Positions 9,872-19,428 of a stretch of 64,000 nt of DNA are shown here, in pieces; the first letter of the stretch is position 1; the number at the start of each line of letters is the position of its first letter. The DNA lies in the NCBI GenBank assembly GCA_024734495.1, contig JALMQS010000887.1, positions 983,115 through 1,047,114 on the forward strand, in the 5' to 3' direction. The notes beneath the pieces were generated by a model, which had not been told where the DNA came from, ran no database searches, and worked only from the letters and a program-made list of their open reading frames with translations. The DNA is from Forficula auricularia (Eukaryota > Arthropoda > Insecta > Dermaptera > Forficulidae). The position numbers were made by a program, and so were the translations under genes.

Positions 9872-10522
9872 CATCATCATTGAGTATATAGTCCTAAGAC
9901 TGGTTTGATGCAACAATCCGTCTCCACTCGACTCTGTCCCCGCCAGCTGTTTGACCTCTCTAAATGTCTGGCATCCCATATCCCCAATTATTTGGTTGAA
10001 ATATTCTAATCTGGTTCTTCCCTTCCCCTTTTCTTTCCCACCTCCCCCTCCAAGATATCCCTAAGCAGTCCCCCATGTCTCAGTGTGTGCCCCATCATCT
10101 GACCTCTTCTCTTCTTCAGACTCTTCCACAAGGTTCTTTTTTCTCCGATTCTTCCAAGAACTTCTTCATTTGTAATTTTATCCATTCATTTGATTTTCAT
10201 CATTCTTTTGTAGCACCATATTTCGAGAGCCTCTAATCTCTTTCTCTCCGCTTTTCTAATTGTCCAGGTTTCACACCCGTACATGGCTATGCTCCATACA
10301 TATGTCTTCAATAGCAACTTCCTGTTTTCTAAGCTGATTGAGGAGGAGCATAGCAGTTTTTGTTTTGAATTAAACCCTATTTTTGCTTGGGCAATTCTTG
10401 ATTTAATTTCGTTTTCGCTCTTCCCATCCCATGTTATTTTACTTCCTAGGTAGCGGAATTCCTTAACTCCTTCTAGGTTTTCTTGGTTAATTTTGATGCA
10501 TTCCTGTCTCGTTTGTTCTTTC
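9872..10522 (-). mobile_element. RTE-like LINE, 3' fragment with degenerate reverse transcriptase C-terminus
   Basis: A minus frame (10524-10186) reads CIKINQENLEGVKEFRYLGS, IAQAKIGFNSKQKLL, YGCETWTIRKAERKRLEALE and WCYKRMMKIK. This is the conserved region after the palm domain of RTE-type reverse transcriptases that are often mis-annotated as endonuclease-reverse transcriptase genes. A TGA (probably an ancestral Trp codon) then interrupts, and the frame resumes with DKITNEEVLGRIGEKRTL, GHTLRHGGLL and VGKKRGRGRTR. The element ends in an ATC/TGA microsatellite near 9872-9880, usual for RTE tails. It is 5'-truncated and non-functional. A shorter 3' copy is at 22625-22745. Confidence 0.85.
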
Positions 10523-10735
10523 ATATGGTATATAAATTTGCAAATAAAACAACTTTATTCGATTGCTAAAACAATATTAGATTTTATTAAATAAAACATA
10601 TATAAAACAATATTTACATATAATTTTAATTTGAATTGGCTTATCTAAAACAATTTTAGAATAAAATAATTAGTTATTTTATCCATACATTATAATAGCA
10701 ACAGTTTTTATATATATGGATATCTTTTTTTAATG

Positions 10736-10868
10736 AAATTGATGGGAGAAAGAGTTACACCAAAGAGGTGTATTCCCTAAAGGCTCGGGTTAGCCCCTCC
10801 ATCGTGAAAAGAGGGGATTTTATGGACTAGGTAGGAGTCGAAGGTATCTGTGGATGCGTTTCTTAAAC
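10736..10868 (-). mobile_element. LINE J1 copy 2, 3'-terminal piece
   Basis: The reverse complement matches the 3' end of J1 copy 1 (TATCCACAGATACCTTCGA, AAGGTGCAACCCC type). It is separated from the rest of the same copy (11217-11557) by an insertion at 10869-11216; CTTAAACAG on one side and GAAGGTTATA on the other are adjacent in copy 1. Confidence 0.75.
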
Positions 10869-11216
10869 AGATTAAGGTTACTCGTTTCACATTAAAATTA
10901 AAAAAATAAAAGATGTAAAATTTTTTAATATATATATTTCGAGCTGTAAGCTCATCTTCAGGAAAGTACAAAATTATAACTCGTTATAATATCGTTATAA
11001 AAAATTATAATTCTGTACTTTCCTGAAGGTGAGCTTACAGCTAGAAATATATATGTTGAAAAAATTTACATCTTTTATTTTTTAATTTTAATGTGAAACA
11101 AGTGACCTAGAAATCTTAACTCATAGTAAATGAATATTGGATATAATATTTATTTACTTTTATCTTTACTAAAGATGTTTCACCTTGCACCAACACCACA
11201 ATCTCTATTAATTATA
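10869..11216. repeat. Fold-back insertion with paired hammerhead-like modules
   Basis: Arms of about 100 bases (10875-10980 and 11005-11112) are inverted copies around a short TTATAAT loop. The left arm, on minus, carries a hammerhead-like core at 10926-10972: CTGAAGA, T, GAGC/GCTC stem II with a five-base loop, GAAA, TATATAT. The right arm on + is degraded (CTGAAGG, CTAGAAA). After the arms comes GTTTCACCTTGCACCAACAC, the tag seen beside other copies of this module. The insertion splits LINE J1 copy 2. Confidence 0.65.
10926..10972 (-). ncRNA. Hammerhead-ribozyme-like motif, minus strand
   Basis: CTGAAGA is the complement of 10955-10961. Stem II GAGC-TTACA-GCTC is perfect, followed by GAAA and a TATATAT run that could pair with a second copy as a self-complementary stem III. 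Stem I is weak here. Likely a diverged member of the same family as 6039-6089. Confidence 0.4.
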
Positions 11217-11557
11217 GATGAAGGTTATACGTCTCGGGGAAGATGGTAGCTGGAAGCGAGTTTAGTCTCTGGAGGTCATAGGGATAAAAGAGTTGGCGAA
11301 AGCGCTTGTTCGATTTTTATCCAATTTGACAACGAATGGGTGCTGAGCGTTCGAAAACCGCGTGTTTCTCTTAAAGAGGGCTTTAGGGGGATAATTGATT
11401 TCAGCTCGACTGAACAGACACCATATGTAGTATCTCTGTATAGGACAGAAACGGCTCTACGGTGAGCCAGGGGGTCGAGTGAGTTTGTTAGGGCCGGGTC
11501 TCATATTAGTTATATGCTCGTTTCTGAATTGCATCCAGTGTGGCAAGAGAATGCTTG
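11217..11557 (-). mobile_element. LINE J1 copy 2, main piece, cut by the Copia element
   Basis: On minus it repeats the C-terminal region of J1 copy 1 (LDAIQK..., SLDSLAHR..., IIPP...). It ends at 11557, inside the codons for ASKHSLATL, exactly where the Copia LTR begins. The expected continuation of the LINE is not found after the other LTR at 16081. Confidence 0.8.
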
Positions 11558-11787
11558 TGAAGCTGAAAATGGGTCAGTTTCATAGCGGAATAATAAATGC
11601 GTTTGTAAAATGCACTGAGTTGATTTATTCAATATTAATATATGATATATATTTGACAAAGAAAAGTATATTGTGTGAGGTGTTTACATCGAGACAGTAT
11701 GATGAGTAATGAGTAAAGTACACATGAATGCGTGCGACGCCTTCTCCTATAGAGGAAAGGAAGACGAGGCTGGCGGTTATTTCAACA
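11558..11787 (-). repeat. 3' LTR of the Copia element
   Basis: In element orientation it begins TGTTGAAATAACCGCC and ends CAGCTTCA, so it has TG...CA termini. It matches 15851-16080 at every base I compared. Confidence 0.92.
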
Positions 11788-11797
11788 CCCCCTCTCA
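11788..11797 (-). other. Polypurine tract of the Copia element
   Basis: GAGAGGGGG on the element strand lies immediately before the 3' LTR, the expected place of the plus-strand primer. Confidence 0.7.
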
Positions 11798-11809
11798 AAC
11801 GAAGTCTTC

Positions 11810-12892
11810 TCATTCCTGAAGTCGTAATCCCATCCTTCTTGAGCAAAAGTCGTGTTTTTCCCTCGGTAACGACTTTGTCAGTACATCCGCGGGCATCTCC
11901 GTTGTCTGAATGTATGCTGTTTCGACTTCTTCATCCTCCAGCGCCTGTCGAATAAAGTGATGCCTAATGTCGATGTGTTTGGTGCGTGAGTGGAACACAG
12001 GGTTTTCTGATAATTTCAGCGCACCTTGGCTGTCGCTCTTGATCGGGATTGTTGGCTGTGGTTGCCCTACCTGGGCTAAGAGTCGCCTTAAATAGATCGC
12101 TTCCCTCGCTGCCTCAGTAAGTGCCATGTATTCGGCCTCTACACTGGAGAGTGCCACCGTTCGCTGTTTTCTTGCTTCCCACGAGATAGCTGCGCCTCCG
12201 AAAGTGAATATGTAGCCCGAAAATGACTTCCTGTCGATAAGGGAATTTCCCCAATCGGCGTCTACATATCCTTCGACTGGTTTTCCATTCTTCTTGAAGT
12301 GTAGTCCCTTGTTGATGGTGCCACTTAAGTACCGCAGGACTCTCTTCGCTGCTTTCCAATGGCTTTCGTTGTAAGCAGTATTGAATTGGCTCAGCATGCT
12401 CACCGCAAAGGAGATGTCTGGTCGCGTCGCTACTGCCAAGTACATCAGCGACCCAACCAACGATCTGAATGGAAATTTCTTCATTTCATCTTCTTCTTGT
12501 TTGAGTGGTTTGCACAGTTTAATTCCGGCTTCTAATGGAGTATTAAACGGTTTGCAATTCTCCATGCCATATTTTTCAAGTATTTCGGAAATATATTTCT
12601 TCTGAGAAAGAATAATTTCCCCCTCTCGATGTGTGAACTCTATTCCTAAGCAGTAGTTCACAATGCCAAGATTTTTCATCTGGAACTTTTTCATTAATTG
12701 TTTCTTGATTTCTTCTATCCGTTCTTCATTCTTCGAAGCGATTAGAAGATCATCTACATACACGCCAATCATTATTTGAGAATTGTTTTCGCCTTTTGTA
12801 TAGAGGCTTGGATCGGCGTCAGTTGGCTTGAATCCCATATCCAGTAAAACCTGATGTAGTTTTAAATACCATTGCCTGCCAGATTGTTTCAA
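11810..12892 (-). CDS. Copia Pol, C-terminal part: reverse transcriptase (palm onward) and RNase H
   Basis: This 360-residue frame is the downstream part of the polyprotein. It starts in the conserved KQSGRQWY region, has the polymerase YVDD at residues 45-48, the QMKNLGIVNYCLGIE thumb region, and an RNase H of the Copia type with YVDADWG, ISWEARKQRTVALSSVEAEY and IDIRHHFIR. The ATG used here is internal: the same frame is open back to about 12934 and includes GNVVCNLKKALYGL, the normal start of this block. The true product is a fusion with the upstream frame. Active-site residues look intact. Confidence 0.92.
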   Translation of the reverse strand: MKQSGRQWYLKLHQVLLDMGFKPTDADPSLYTKGENNSQIMIGVYVDDLLIASKNEERIEEIKKQLMKKFQMKNLGIVNYCLGIEFTHREGEIILSQKKYISEILEKYGMENCKPFNTPLEAGIKLCKPLKQEEDEMKKFPFRSLVGSLMYLAVATRPDISFAVSMLSQFNTAYNESHWKAAKRVLRYLSGTINKGLHFKKNGKPVEGYVDADWGNSLIDRKSFSGYIFTFGGAAISWEARKQRTVALSSVEAEYMALTEAAREAIYLRRLLAQVGQPQPTIPIKSDSQGALKLSENPVFHSRTKHIDIRHHFIRQALEDEEVETAYIQTTEMPADVLTKSLPREKHDFCSRRMGLRLQE

Positions 12893-12908
12893 TCCGTAAA
12901 GCGCCTTT

Positions 12909-15776
12909 TTAAGATTGCAGACAACGTTTCCTTCTTTTTATTTTATTAAGCATCTTCTTTGCTTCTCGCTTGATGCTATTTTCATTTGACTTGGCCAGTT
13001 CCGTCAGTGATTCTTTAAAACTTTCGGGAATTTCCATATATAATTCTTTATCGAGATCGCCATTTAAATATGCAGAATCGATGTCCAGTTGATGAATCTG
13101 CATGTCTTTTTCGACAGCAATGGCAATCATGGTTCTAATTGTTTCTAAACGGATCACTGGTGAGAACGTTTCTTCATAGTCAATACCGGGTCGTTGAGAA
13201 AAACCTCTGGCGACTAGACGTGCCTTCCTCCTTTCGATACTTCCGTCTTGATTTAATTTTGTTTTTAAAACAAGCTTGCTATCGATGGTTTTACACCCGC
13301 TCGGTCGGTTGCATATTTGCCAAGTTTTATTTCTGAGGAGAGCCTCATATTCTTTTATAATTGCCTCCTTCCATTTTTGAGAGTCCGAACCATTCAATAC
13401 ATCTTCTGGGGGCTTGATGGTATCGAGGGCCATATTCGTGGTCGCTAGGTCTTCCTCTTCGCTAGAGCTAGATGTTTCATCTTCCTCCTCCGCGACGGGG
13501 ACCATGTTATATTCTTTTCGCGGCCTTCCTATTCCCTGGCGTTGTCTCCTGGGTCTGCCTCTTCCTCTCTTTAGCTCTGGGGTCTCTTCAGACTCAGATT
13601 GATCATCTTCTTTCTCTTCAACGGTGATTATAGGAGTCGAGTTGGGGGTAGACGTTTTAAATTCGATTTCCAAATAATTTCTATTATTTTCACTTTCAAT
13701 TTCAATTTTTTCATTCTCGAAAAATTTTACGTCTCTTGTGATTTTGACGGTTTTGGTTTCTTCTATCCATATTCGATATGCTTTGCTTTCACTTGAGTAC
13801 CCGACGAGTATTCCTTCTTGGGAACGGGGCTTGAACTTTCCTTTGTAGTTTTTATTTAAAACAAAAACTTTACATCCAAAAGGCCTTAAATGTGAAATGC
13901 CTGTTCTTCTCCCAGTCCATAATGTGTAGGGGACCTCACAATTTAGTTTGCTATTTGGGCACCTGTTACGAATGTAGCTCGCTGTTGACACTGCTTCAGC
14001 CCAGAATTTTTCAGGTAGTTGCGATTCGATGAGCATACACCTGGCCATGTCCAAAAGAGTTCTGTTCATTCGCTCGGCAGTCCCGTTCTGTTGAGGTGTC
14101 TTAGGGCAGCTTAACCTTCTGCTAATTCCAGATTTGACCAAAAAATTAGAAAATTCTCTTGATAAATATTCCCCGCCGTTGTCCGATTGAAGATATTTTA
14201 TCTTTTTATTGGTGACTTTTTCGGCCCATTCCTTATATTCTTTGAATGCTGAAAAAGCTTCATTTTTATTTTTGATAATTCGCACAACTGTGTATTTAGA
14301 TTTGTCATCGATGAAGGTTATAAAATATTTCGCTCCGCCAAGTGATTCTTGATTGATGGGACCGCAGACATCCGTATGTATTATTTCTAGAAGTTCAGTT
14401 TTCCTGTCTGACTCCTTCGGGAACGGTGTCTGTGTCATTTTTCCCATCGAACATATATCGCAAGGTGGCAGGGGTCCTTTAAGTTCTTGAAGGCCTAAAA
14501 CATTTTCAATTTTTGTGAGTTTAATTAAATCTCTTTCATTGAGATGACCGAAACGTCGATGCCATTTTATAATTTCCGTTTCCATTTTTGTGGTTTCCGC
14601 TGCATTTGCTGTTGGCATTTCTAAACTCTGTCTCACATAATAAAGGTCGTTTTTTCGGTCCGCGATGACCTTGAGATTTCCGTTTGAATCTATTATTTTT
14701 GCTGTATTTTTGGTGAATACTACCTTGTAACCTTTGTTCGTGATCCTGGAGACTGATAATAAATTTGTTCTAAGCTTTGGTACACATAAAACGTTGTCCA
14801 TTGGAATAGAATTTTCTGTTTTGCCTATTCGCACGTTCAGATTTACACTGCCTATTCCAGCTACCTGCGTAGTTGATTTGTCGGCCATGGATATATTTTC
14901 ATTTTCACAAATTTCTAAATCTATAAAATTTTCTTCGGAGCTCGCCATATGAGCTGTGCATCCACTATCGAGACACCATAAGTTTTCATTTGTATCTTTA
15001 TGTTTCGATGCTGAGAGCACGACGTTAAGTCCTTGATTGTTTGATCTACGGGCTGAAGATTGGCACGAAGATGCCTTATGGCCGATCTTGTTGCATTTTC
15101 TACATTTCCCTTTGAATTTATAATTTATTTCATTACCTCGCACTTTTGGTTTATATCTAGTTGCAAGGGCGTTGTCCGGATCATCGGTTCCTTTGTCTCG
15201 CCTGGAGTCGCTTTCTTCAATAATTTTTGTTCTAAGCGCTTCTGGCTTGGGTAGCTCGTCTCTACTTTCAATAGCACACCTAAAATTTTCAAATTCTTCC
15301 GGTAGGCTATAGAGTAGCATAATTGTTAGAAGTTCTGAATTTATTTTGATATCAAGATTATTTAGTTTATCTACTATATCAAAAAAATGACTCACATGCT
15401 CGCGAACATCATCACCACTTCTCATTTTATTTAAGATTAGCTGTTTCAGTAAGTGTGCTTTCCTGGCTGGTCCTTTTGATTGATGAATTTCATGAAGTTT
15501 TTCCCATAGCTCACTTGCAGTTTTACAATCCTTCACACTTTTTAATTCCTTGGGATCGATTACTAAAATTATTTCAGACGAAGCTTTGCCATCGTTTTTG
15601 ATCCATTCTTTAACGGCAGCCGGCGGGTCTGCAGGCTTTGGAATTTTTCCATCCACGTATTCCCAGAGATCATTTTTTATAAGTATGGCTTTTACTTGAA
15701 TTTTCCACGTATCGAAGTTTTCACGTCCTAACGGCTCAATGCGTACAGCAGACATTATTTTATTTTCTTGGATCAC
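12909..15776 (-). CDS. Copia Gag-Pol, N-terminal part: Gag, protease, integrase, start of reverse transcriptase
   Basis: The 955-residue frame starts MIQENKIMSAVRIEPL. Residues about 15-200 are the Copia Gag domain (FDTWKIQVKAIL, LHEIHQSKGPARKAHLL). A CCHC zinc knuckle, CRKCNKIGHKASSC, lies at 225-238 and the protease active site LDSGCTAHM near 269-277. The integrase zinc-binding residues are H406, H411, C439 and C442, with a catalytic triad D469, D532, E568. The reverse transcriptase begins near residue 820 (KARLVARGFSQRPGIDY). The last residues (KRRKRCLQS) are out of frame: one missing A in the homopolymer at 12935-12939 (+ strand T-run) explains the shift, since KEGNVVCNLKK follows in the neighbouring frame. 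Confidence 0.93.
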   Translation of the reverse strand: MIQENKIMSAVRIEPLGRENFDTWKIQVKAILIKNDLWEYVDGKIPKPADPPAAVKEWIKNDGKASSEIILVIDPKELKSVKDCKTASELWEKLHEIHQSKGPARKAHLLKQLILNKMRSGDDVREHVSHFFDIVDKLNNLDIKINSELLTIMLLYSLPEEFENFRCAIESRDELPKPEALRTKIIEESDSRRDKGTDDPDNALATRYKPKVRGNEINYKFKGKCRKCNKIGHKASSCQSSARRSNNQGLNVVLSASKHKDTNENLWCLDSGCTAHMASSEENFIDLEICENENISMADKSTTQVAGIGSVNLNVRIGKTENSIPMDNVLCVPKLRTNLLSVSRITNKGYKVVFTKNTAKIIDSNGNLKVIADRKNDLYYVRQSLEMPTANAAETTKMETEIIKWHRRFGHLNERDLIKLTKIENVLGLQELKGPLPPCDICSMGKMTQTPFPKESDRKTELLEIIHTDVCGPINQESLGGAKYFITFIDDKSKYTVVRIIKNKNEAFSAFKEYKEWAEKVTNKKIKYLQSDNGGEYLSREFSNFLVKSGISRRLSCPKTPQQNGTAERMNRTLLDMARCMLIESQLPEKFWAEAVSTASYIRNRCPNSKLNCEVPYTLWTGRRTGISHLRPFGCKVFVLNKNYKGKFKPRSQEGILVGYSSESKAYRIWIEETKTVKITRDVKFFENEKIEIESENNRNYLEIEFKTSTPNSTPIITVEEKEDDQSESEETPELKRGRGRPRRQRQGIGRPRKEYNMVPVAEEEDETSSSSEEEDLATTNMALDTIKPPEDVLNGSDSQKWKEAIIKEYEALLRNKTWQICNRPSGCKTIDSKLVLKTKLNQDGSIERRKARLVARGFSQRPGIDYEETFSPVIRLETIRTMIAIAVEKDMQIHQLDIDSAYLNGDLDKELYMEIPESFKESLTELAKSNENSIKREAKKMLNKIKRRKRCLQS

Positions 15777-15834
15777 GTGAATTCCTTTGTCTTCGTCTGA
15801 CTTTCTTTGTCTCGGTTCACTCAGAGTATTTTAA

Positions 15835-15850
15835 CACTGGGCTCATAACC
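15835..15850 (-). other. Primer-binding site of Copia type (half initiator tRNA-Met)
   Basis: Next to the 5' LTR the element strand reads GGTTATGAGCCCAGTG. This is complementary to the anticodon stem-loop of initiator tRNA-Met with one mismatch, as in Drosophila copia, which primes with a tRNA half rather than the 3' end. Confidence 0.7.
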
Positions 15851-16080
15851 TGAAGCTGAAAATGGGTCAGTTTCATAGCGGAATAATAAATGCGTTTGTA
15901 AAATGCACTGAGTTGATTTATTCAATATTAATATATGATATATATTTGACAAAGAAAAGTATATTGTGTGAGGTGTTTACATCGAGACAGTATGATGAGT
16001 AATGAGTAAAGTACACATGAATGCGTGCGACGCCTTCTCCTATAGAGGAAAGGAAGACGAGGCTGGCGGTTATTTCAACA
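15851..16080 (-). repeat. 5' LTR of the Copia element
   Basis: 230 bp, same as the LTR at 11558-11787. The + strand after it (AAGACACACACAC) is unrelated to the LINE found at the other edge. Confidence 0.92.
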
Positions 16081-16116
16081 AAGACACACACACTCTTTTA
16101 TTGTCTCTTTCAAGAC

Positions 16117-16312
16117 GTAAAGAATAGTCGAGGAAAGCTGTCCGCCTGTATCTATGCAACCATCCTGGATCGTACTTGCCTACCCTACAGGCGTTCTTGT
16201 TAAATGAATATTTTTCAAAATTTTTAAAATTTGATGGCCGTCCCCCATGAGCTCATTTCTTATTTTTCTAATTAGCAGTAGCGGCGCTAGGGGTTGGTTG
16301 GGCGAGCGCCCA
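16117..16312. repeat. Dispersed repeat joined to a hAT-type end, copy 1
   Basis: AATAGTCGAGGAAAGCTG, TGGATCGTACTTGCCTACC and GCCGTCCCCCATGAGC recur at 58100-58295. Both copies run into CAGTRGCGGCGCTAGGGG (16278 here, 58259 there), a hAT-type terminus followed by TTGGGCRAG. No coding part. Confidence 0.6.
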
Positions 16313-16596
16313 ATCCGAATTATTGTTCTCGCTCAATCACTCCCCTTCCCCTCAACCTGCTAAATTGAGCAAAAAATGACAACCCAAGTTAATAAAATAA
16401 AAACATAAAATTAATTTCATAGACTTTATATAATAAAAATATAATAATTTTACGTTTGAAAATAGTTTTCGGAGACGGTTTGGTAAAAGTTAATATTGCA
16501 GAATTTGGATGAGGCAGTCCAGAATTAAATAAGAGAAATTATACCTAACAAGATGTCATTTAATTAGACAAAACTTTTTTTCTCTCTTTATTTTTT

Positions 16597-16651
16597 TTTC
16601 AAAAGCCGACGTTTCGAAGGTTTTTTCCTTCCTTCTTCAGGGTTTTGAAAA
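16597..16651 (-). ncRNA. Hammerhead-ribozyme-like motif, well formed
   Basis: On minus: CTGAAGA (complement of 16634-16640), AG, stem II GAAGG/CCTTC with a six-base loop, GAAACGTC (complement of 16608-16615) with a GTC cleavage triplet. Stem I pairs TTTTCAAAACC with GGCTTTTGAAAA, about 10 bp with one bulge. Two bases rather than none separate CTGAAGA from the helix drawn here; an alternative register uses AAGG/CCTT. Confidence 0.55.
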
Positions 16652-18137
16652 GGTCAGTGAAGGAAGTACAAAGTGTCACTTCCCTCTGTCTCCTCTCTCA
16701 GTGTCAGTGATAATGCTCCACAATTAGCACTAAATTCTGCTGATGATAGAAAGTTGTGGAATATTATCGATCTTGAAAATTAAAGTGTCATTTTGTTCAC
16801 AATAAAAATGGTAACATTTTATCTAATAATACTAACTTTTAATAAAATGCAAGATTAAAAGTTATTCACAATTAAATATACTAAATGGAGGCCATTTTGA
16901 AAATTTTCAAGATAAAATTTAGGTACTTTTTTAAATAATAGATAGTATAGTTTAGTAGATGTGTACCAAATTTCATAAAGATATCTACATCTGTTCTCAA
17001 GATAGACGTTTTTCTTTAAAAAAAATGGCGACTAGTCAAAAAACAGAAGCTTTTTTGAGACCTATGTTTATTTGAACTTTTCATCTCATTTTGATGTGGG
17101 AATCACGGCCTGAAGTCTTGGAACCCTTTATCTAAGCACCCTGTATATTTTATATAAATGATTGTAATTTGCAAAAAATAAATAAACACTTTTTGCTCTA
17201 ATCAATAAAAATATTTTGTTGAATTAATTTTATTGTTTGTATTATTAATATCTAAACAATTAAGTAATTGATTATTACAGGCTAGAAATGATAGGGAAGT
17301 TAGATTTATGAAATAACAAAGAGATTTGAAATTATTTATATATATATATTTTTTTTTGATAAATTAACTATAAAATATGTACATATTTTTGAAGAAAAAA
17401 AATAGAGAATAAATTCATTAACGGTTTGGTTACTACATCTCTTCTGTAATGGAAAAGTATTTTGAGATATTTAAAATGTTCCAATAAACTTTTTCTGATT
17501 ATTTATTTTATAAAATAATTACATTAAGTTATTAGTATAATACATAGATACAATCAAGAAAAATATATATTAGAATTATTAAGTTTGGATCAATAGGGTG
17601 CAACGTTTTACCAAGTTTTAGCGCAAACTGTTCGCAAATAAAAATAACCAAACTTAATTGAAAAGTTGGTAATTCAAACAGAAATCTCTGAAGCTGTCCT
17701 CTGCTTGATATATACACATATATAGGTATAGCTAAATAGAAGCCTTGAAACGAACCACGCAATTTTTTAAAATAAATAAATAAATATATATATATATACC
17801 ATATATATGTCGGATTTCATTCTCCGCTCTTTCAATGTAAAATGCTTTTGAAAATAATGATTCATTTTCGCCTTGATTATTATTCGCCTTAATTATTTAG
17901 TGAGGGAAAAAATAATTTTAAATTTCGTTAATGTGCGTGGGTTGAGTGCCATGTGTCAAACTGTAGCGCCATTGGAGGAGAGTTTGTAAACTTTAAATTG
18001 CTTGTCAGACCGTGTGAATTCACTATCTATAGTATCTTTTATCTATGGCTTCAATACCTCTTGTCCTCTTTGTGATTTGTGCACTTTTTCGTTGGATCTT
18101 TCGCCATTTTGTTCTAACTTAAAAAATAGTATCAAAA
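16652..18137. other. Gene-poor stretch before SUMO; possible promoter and 5' UTR at its end
   Basis: Mostly AT-rich sequence with simple TA/AT runs (17338-17352, 17785-17810). From about 17930 the composition becomes less AT-rich, and TTTCGCCATTTTG precedes the SUMO start codon by roughly 35 bases; this may be the promoter or untranslated leader, but no TATA box or initiator is convincing. Confidence 0.4.
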
Positions 18138-18674
18138 ATGAGCAAAAATCAGGTATTATTATTTCATGATAAGATTTAATTATACTTAATTAATCATTCT
18201 AGTTAGTATATTTGTTTAAAATAAAACTTATTTGAATTTGTTGTTTGTTTCGAAGGAACAGAAGCCAGACTCGGGGCCGGGAGAAGGCAATTCAGAATAT
18301 ATCAAATTGAAAGTTGACGGCAACGTGAGTAGAAATTATTATATTATATTTTAATTATTGATATAAATACAAAAATTGAATAATATTAATCTCACACAGG
18401 ATTCGATCGAAATACATTTCCGCGTCAAAATGACAACACAAATGGGAAAATTAAAAAAATCCTACAGCGAGCATGTTGTAAGTTTATTATTGGTTATTTA
18501 TTTATTTATATTGTTATATTTCGAAATCTTAGGGGTGTTCCTGTGACGTCATTGAGGTTTTTATTTGATGGGCGGAAAATAAACGACGATGAGACACCGA
18601 AACTACTTGAAATGGAAAATGACGACCTTATAGAAGTATACCAAGAACAAACGGGAGTATTTAATAAATCTTGA
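18138..18674 (+). CDS. SUMO1-like ubiquitin-fold modifier, four exons, lacking the Gly-Gly end
   Basis: Exons: 18138-18152 (MSKNQ), 18256-18324, 18400-18477, and 18533/18534-18674. All junctions except the last have GT-AG and phase 0 (CAG/GTATTA, AAC/GTGAGT, GTT/GTAAGT). The product reads [43 protein letters not shown] and [15 protein letters not shown], closely following human-type SUMO1 through the whole beta-grasp fold, about 95 residues. Two oddities: exon 4 starts with one G too many (AG/GGGTGTT, while GGT GTT CCT is needed), and the tail is [12 protein letters not shown], with only one Gly where SUMO proteases expose Gly-Gly. An AATAAA lies at 18734-18739. It could be a diverged paralog, a recent pseudogene, or a real gene with two assembly errors. 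The N-terminal tail is short and has no clear SUMOylation consensus. Confidence 0.85.
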
Positions 18675-18739
18675 TTCTGTTGTTTTGATTTGAAAAAAAA
18701 AAATGTTCCGACAACAATGTATGAAAACAAAACAATAAA

Positions 18740-19245
18740 CAAATTTCTTTACTGAAATAGATTTATTATAAAAAAAAATTATTATATTTAAGTTTATCTT
18801 TTAAGTAAAAATTTTTATAACATAATATTCAACAAAATAATTAAAAAAATATTTTTTTCTCTTTCATAACATATATTTTTTCTATTTAATCCATAGATTA
18901 ACATGGATAAAATAATGATCTTAAAACCTCATTATACACAAATGTAAGAGATTATTTTCTACTTAATAGACCTATTTAAAATTCTTGAGCTTAAGAAATT
19001 TTATTTCTCGTGTCAATCCAGTAAATAGTTATTTTGTATTATATTACCATAATAAAAATGGAACATTTTATTGATGAAGAAAGATGTTTCATCCAGAAGA
19101 CTTGCGATACACTATGGAATGTCACAGAACAGTGTCGGAAAATTATTAACTTATTAATAAATTATTTATTTAATAATTAAATATTTCATCATTATTATTT
19201 GATAATCAAGCCGAATAATTTTAATATTTTTCGACAAAGAGTGAT
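18740..19245. other. Downstream of SUMO, no gene seen
   Basis: AT-rich; GAAGAAAGATGTTTCATCC near 19077 resembles sequence near 57630 (GAGTATTTTTTGTTGAAG), so part is a dispersed repeat. Confidence 0.35.
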
Positions 19246-19290
19246 TTAAATGGGCCCCTGAGGAAGTCAAAACGTCTGGCCCATTTAATA
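19246..19290 (+). ncRNA. Decayed hammerhead-like motif without stem II
   Basis: TTAAATGGGCCC, CTGAGGA, then AGTCAAAACGTC and TGGCCCATTTAA. Stem I is strong (AAATGGGCC/GGCCCATTT), but the stem II hairpin and the GAAA are reduced to a few bases compared with the sibling at 29643-29694. A deletion has removed the catalytic core. Confidence 0.45.
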
Positions 19291-19428
19291 AAAACTCAGT
19301 GTTTTTAATTTTTGTCCAAATTCTGCTGCTATTCCTGTTACAAATTTATTGATCATTTAATTTAAAAATTTGCTTAATTAATGGAGGAGGATTATTTGTT
19401 AGGATGTTAAAGGGACTACAAATAATCC

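Larger units (their letters stand above)
11558..16080 (-). mobile_element. Copia-type LTR retrotransposon, nearly complete (4.5 kb)
   Basis: The element has two 230-bp LTRs, a primer-binding site, a polypurine tract and a Gag-Pol polyprotein in the Copia order (Gag, protease, integrase, reverse transcriptase, RNase H). By eye the LTRs are identical, which implies a recent insertion. A single-base frame break splits the polyprotein at 12935-12939. The flanks do not show a 5-bp target duplication (GCTTG before, AAGAC after), and the LINE interrupted on the left does not resume on the right. Confidence 0.95.
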
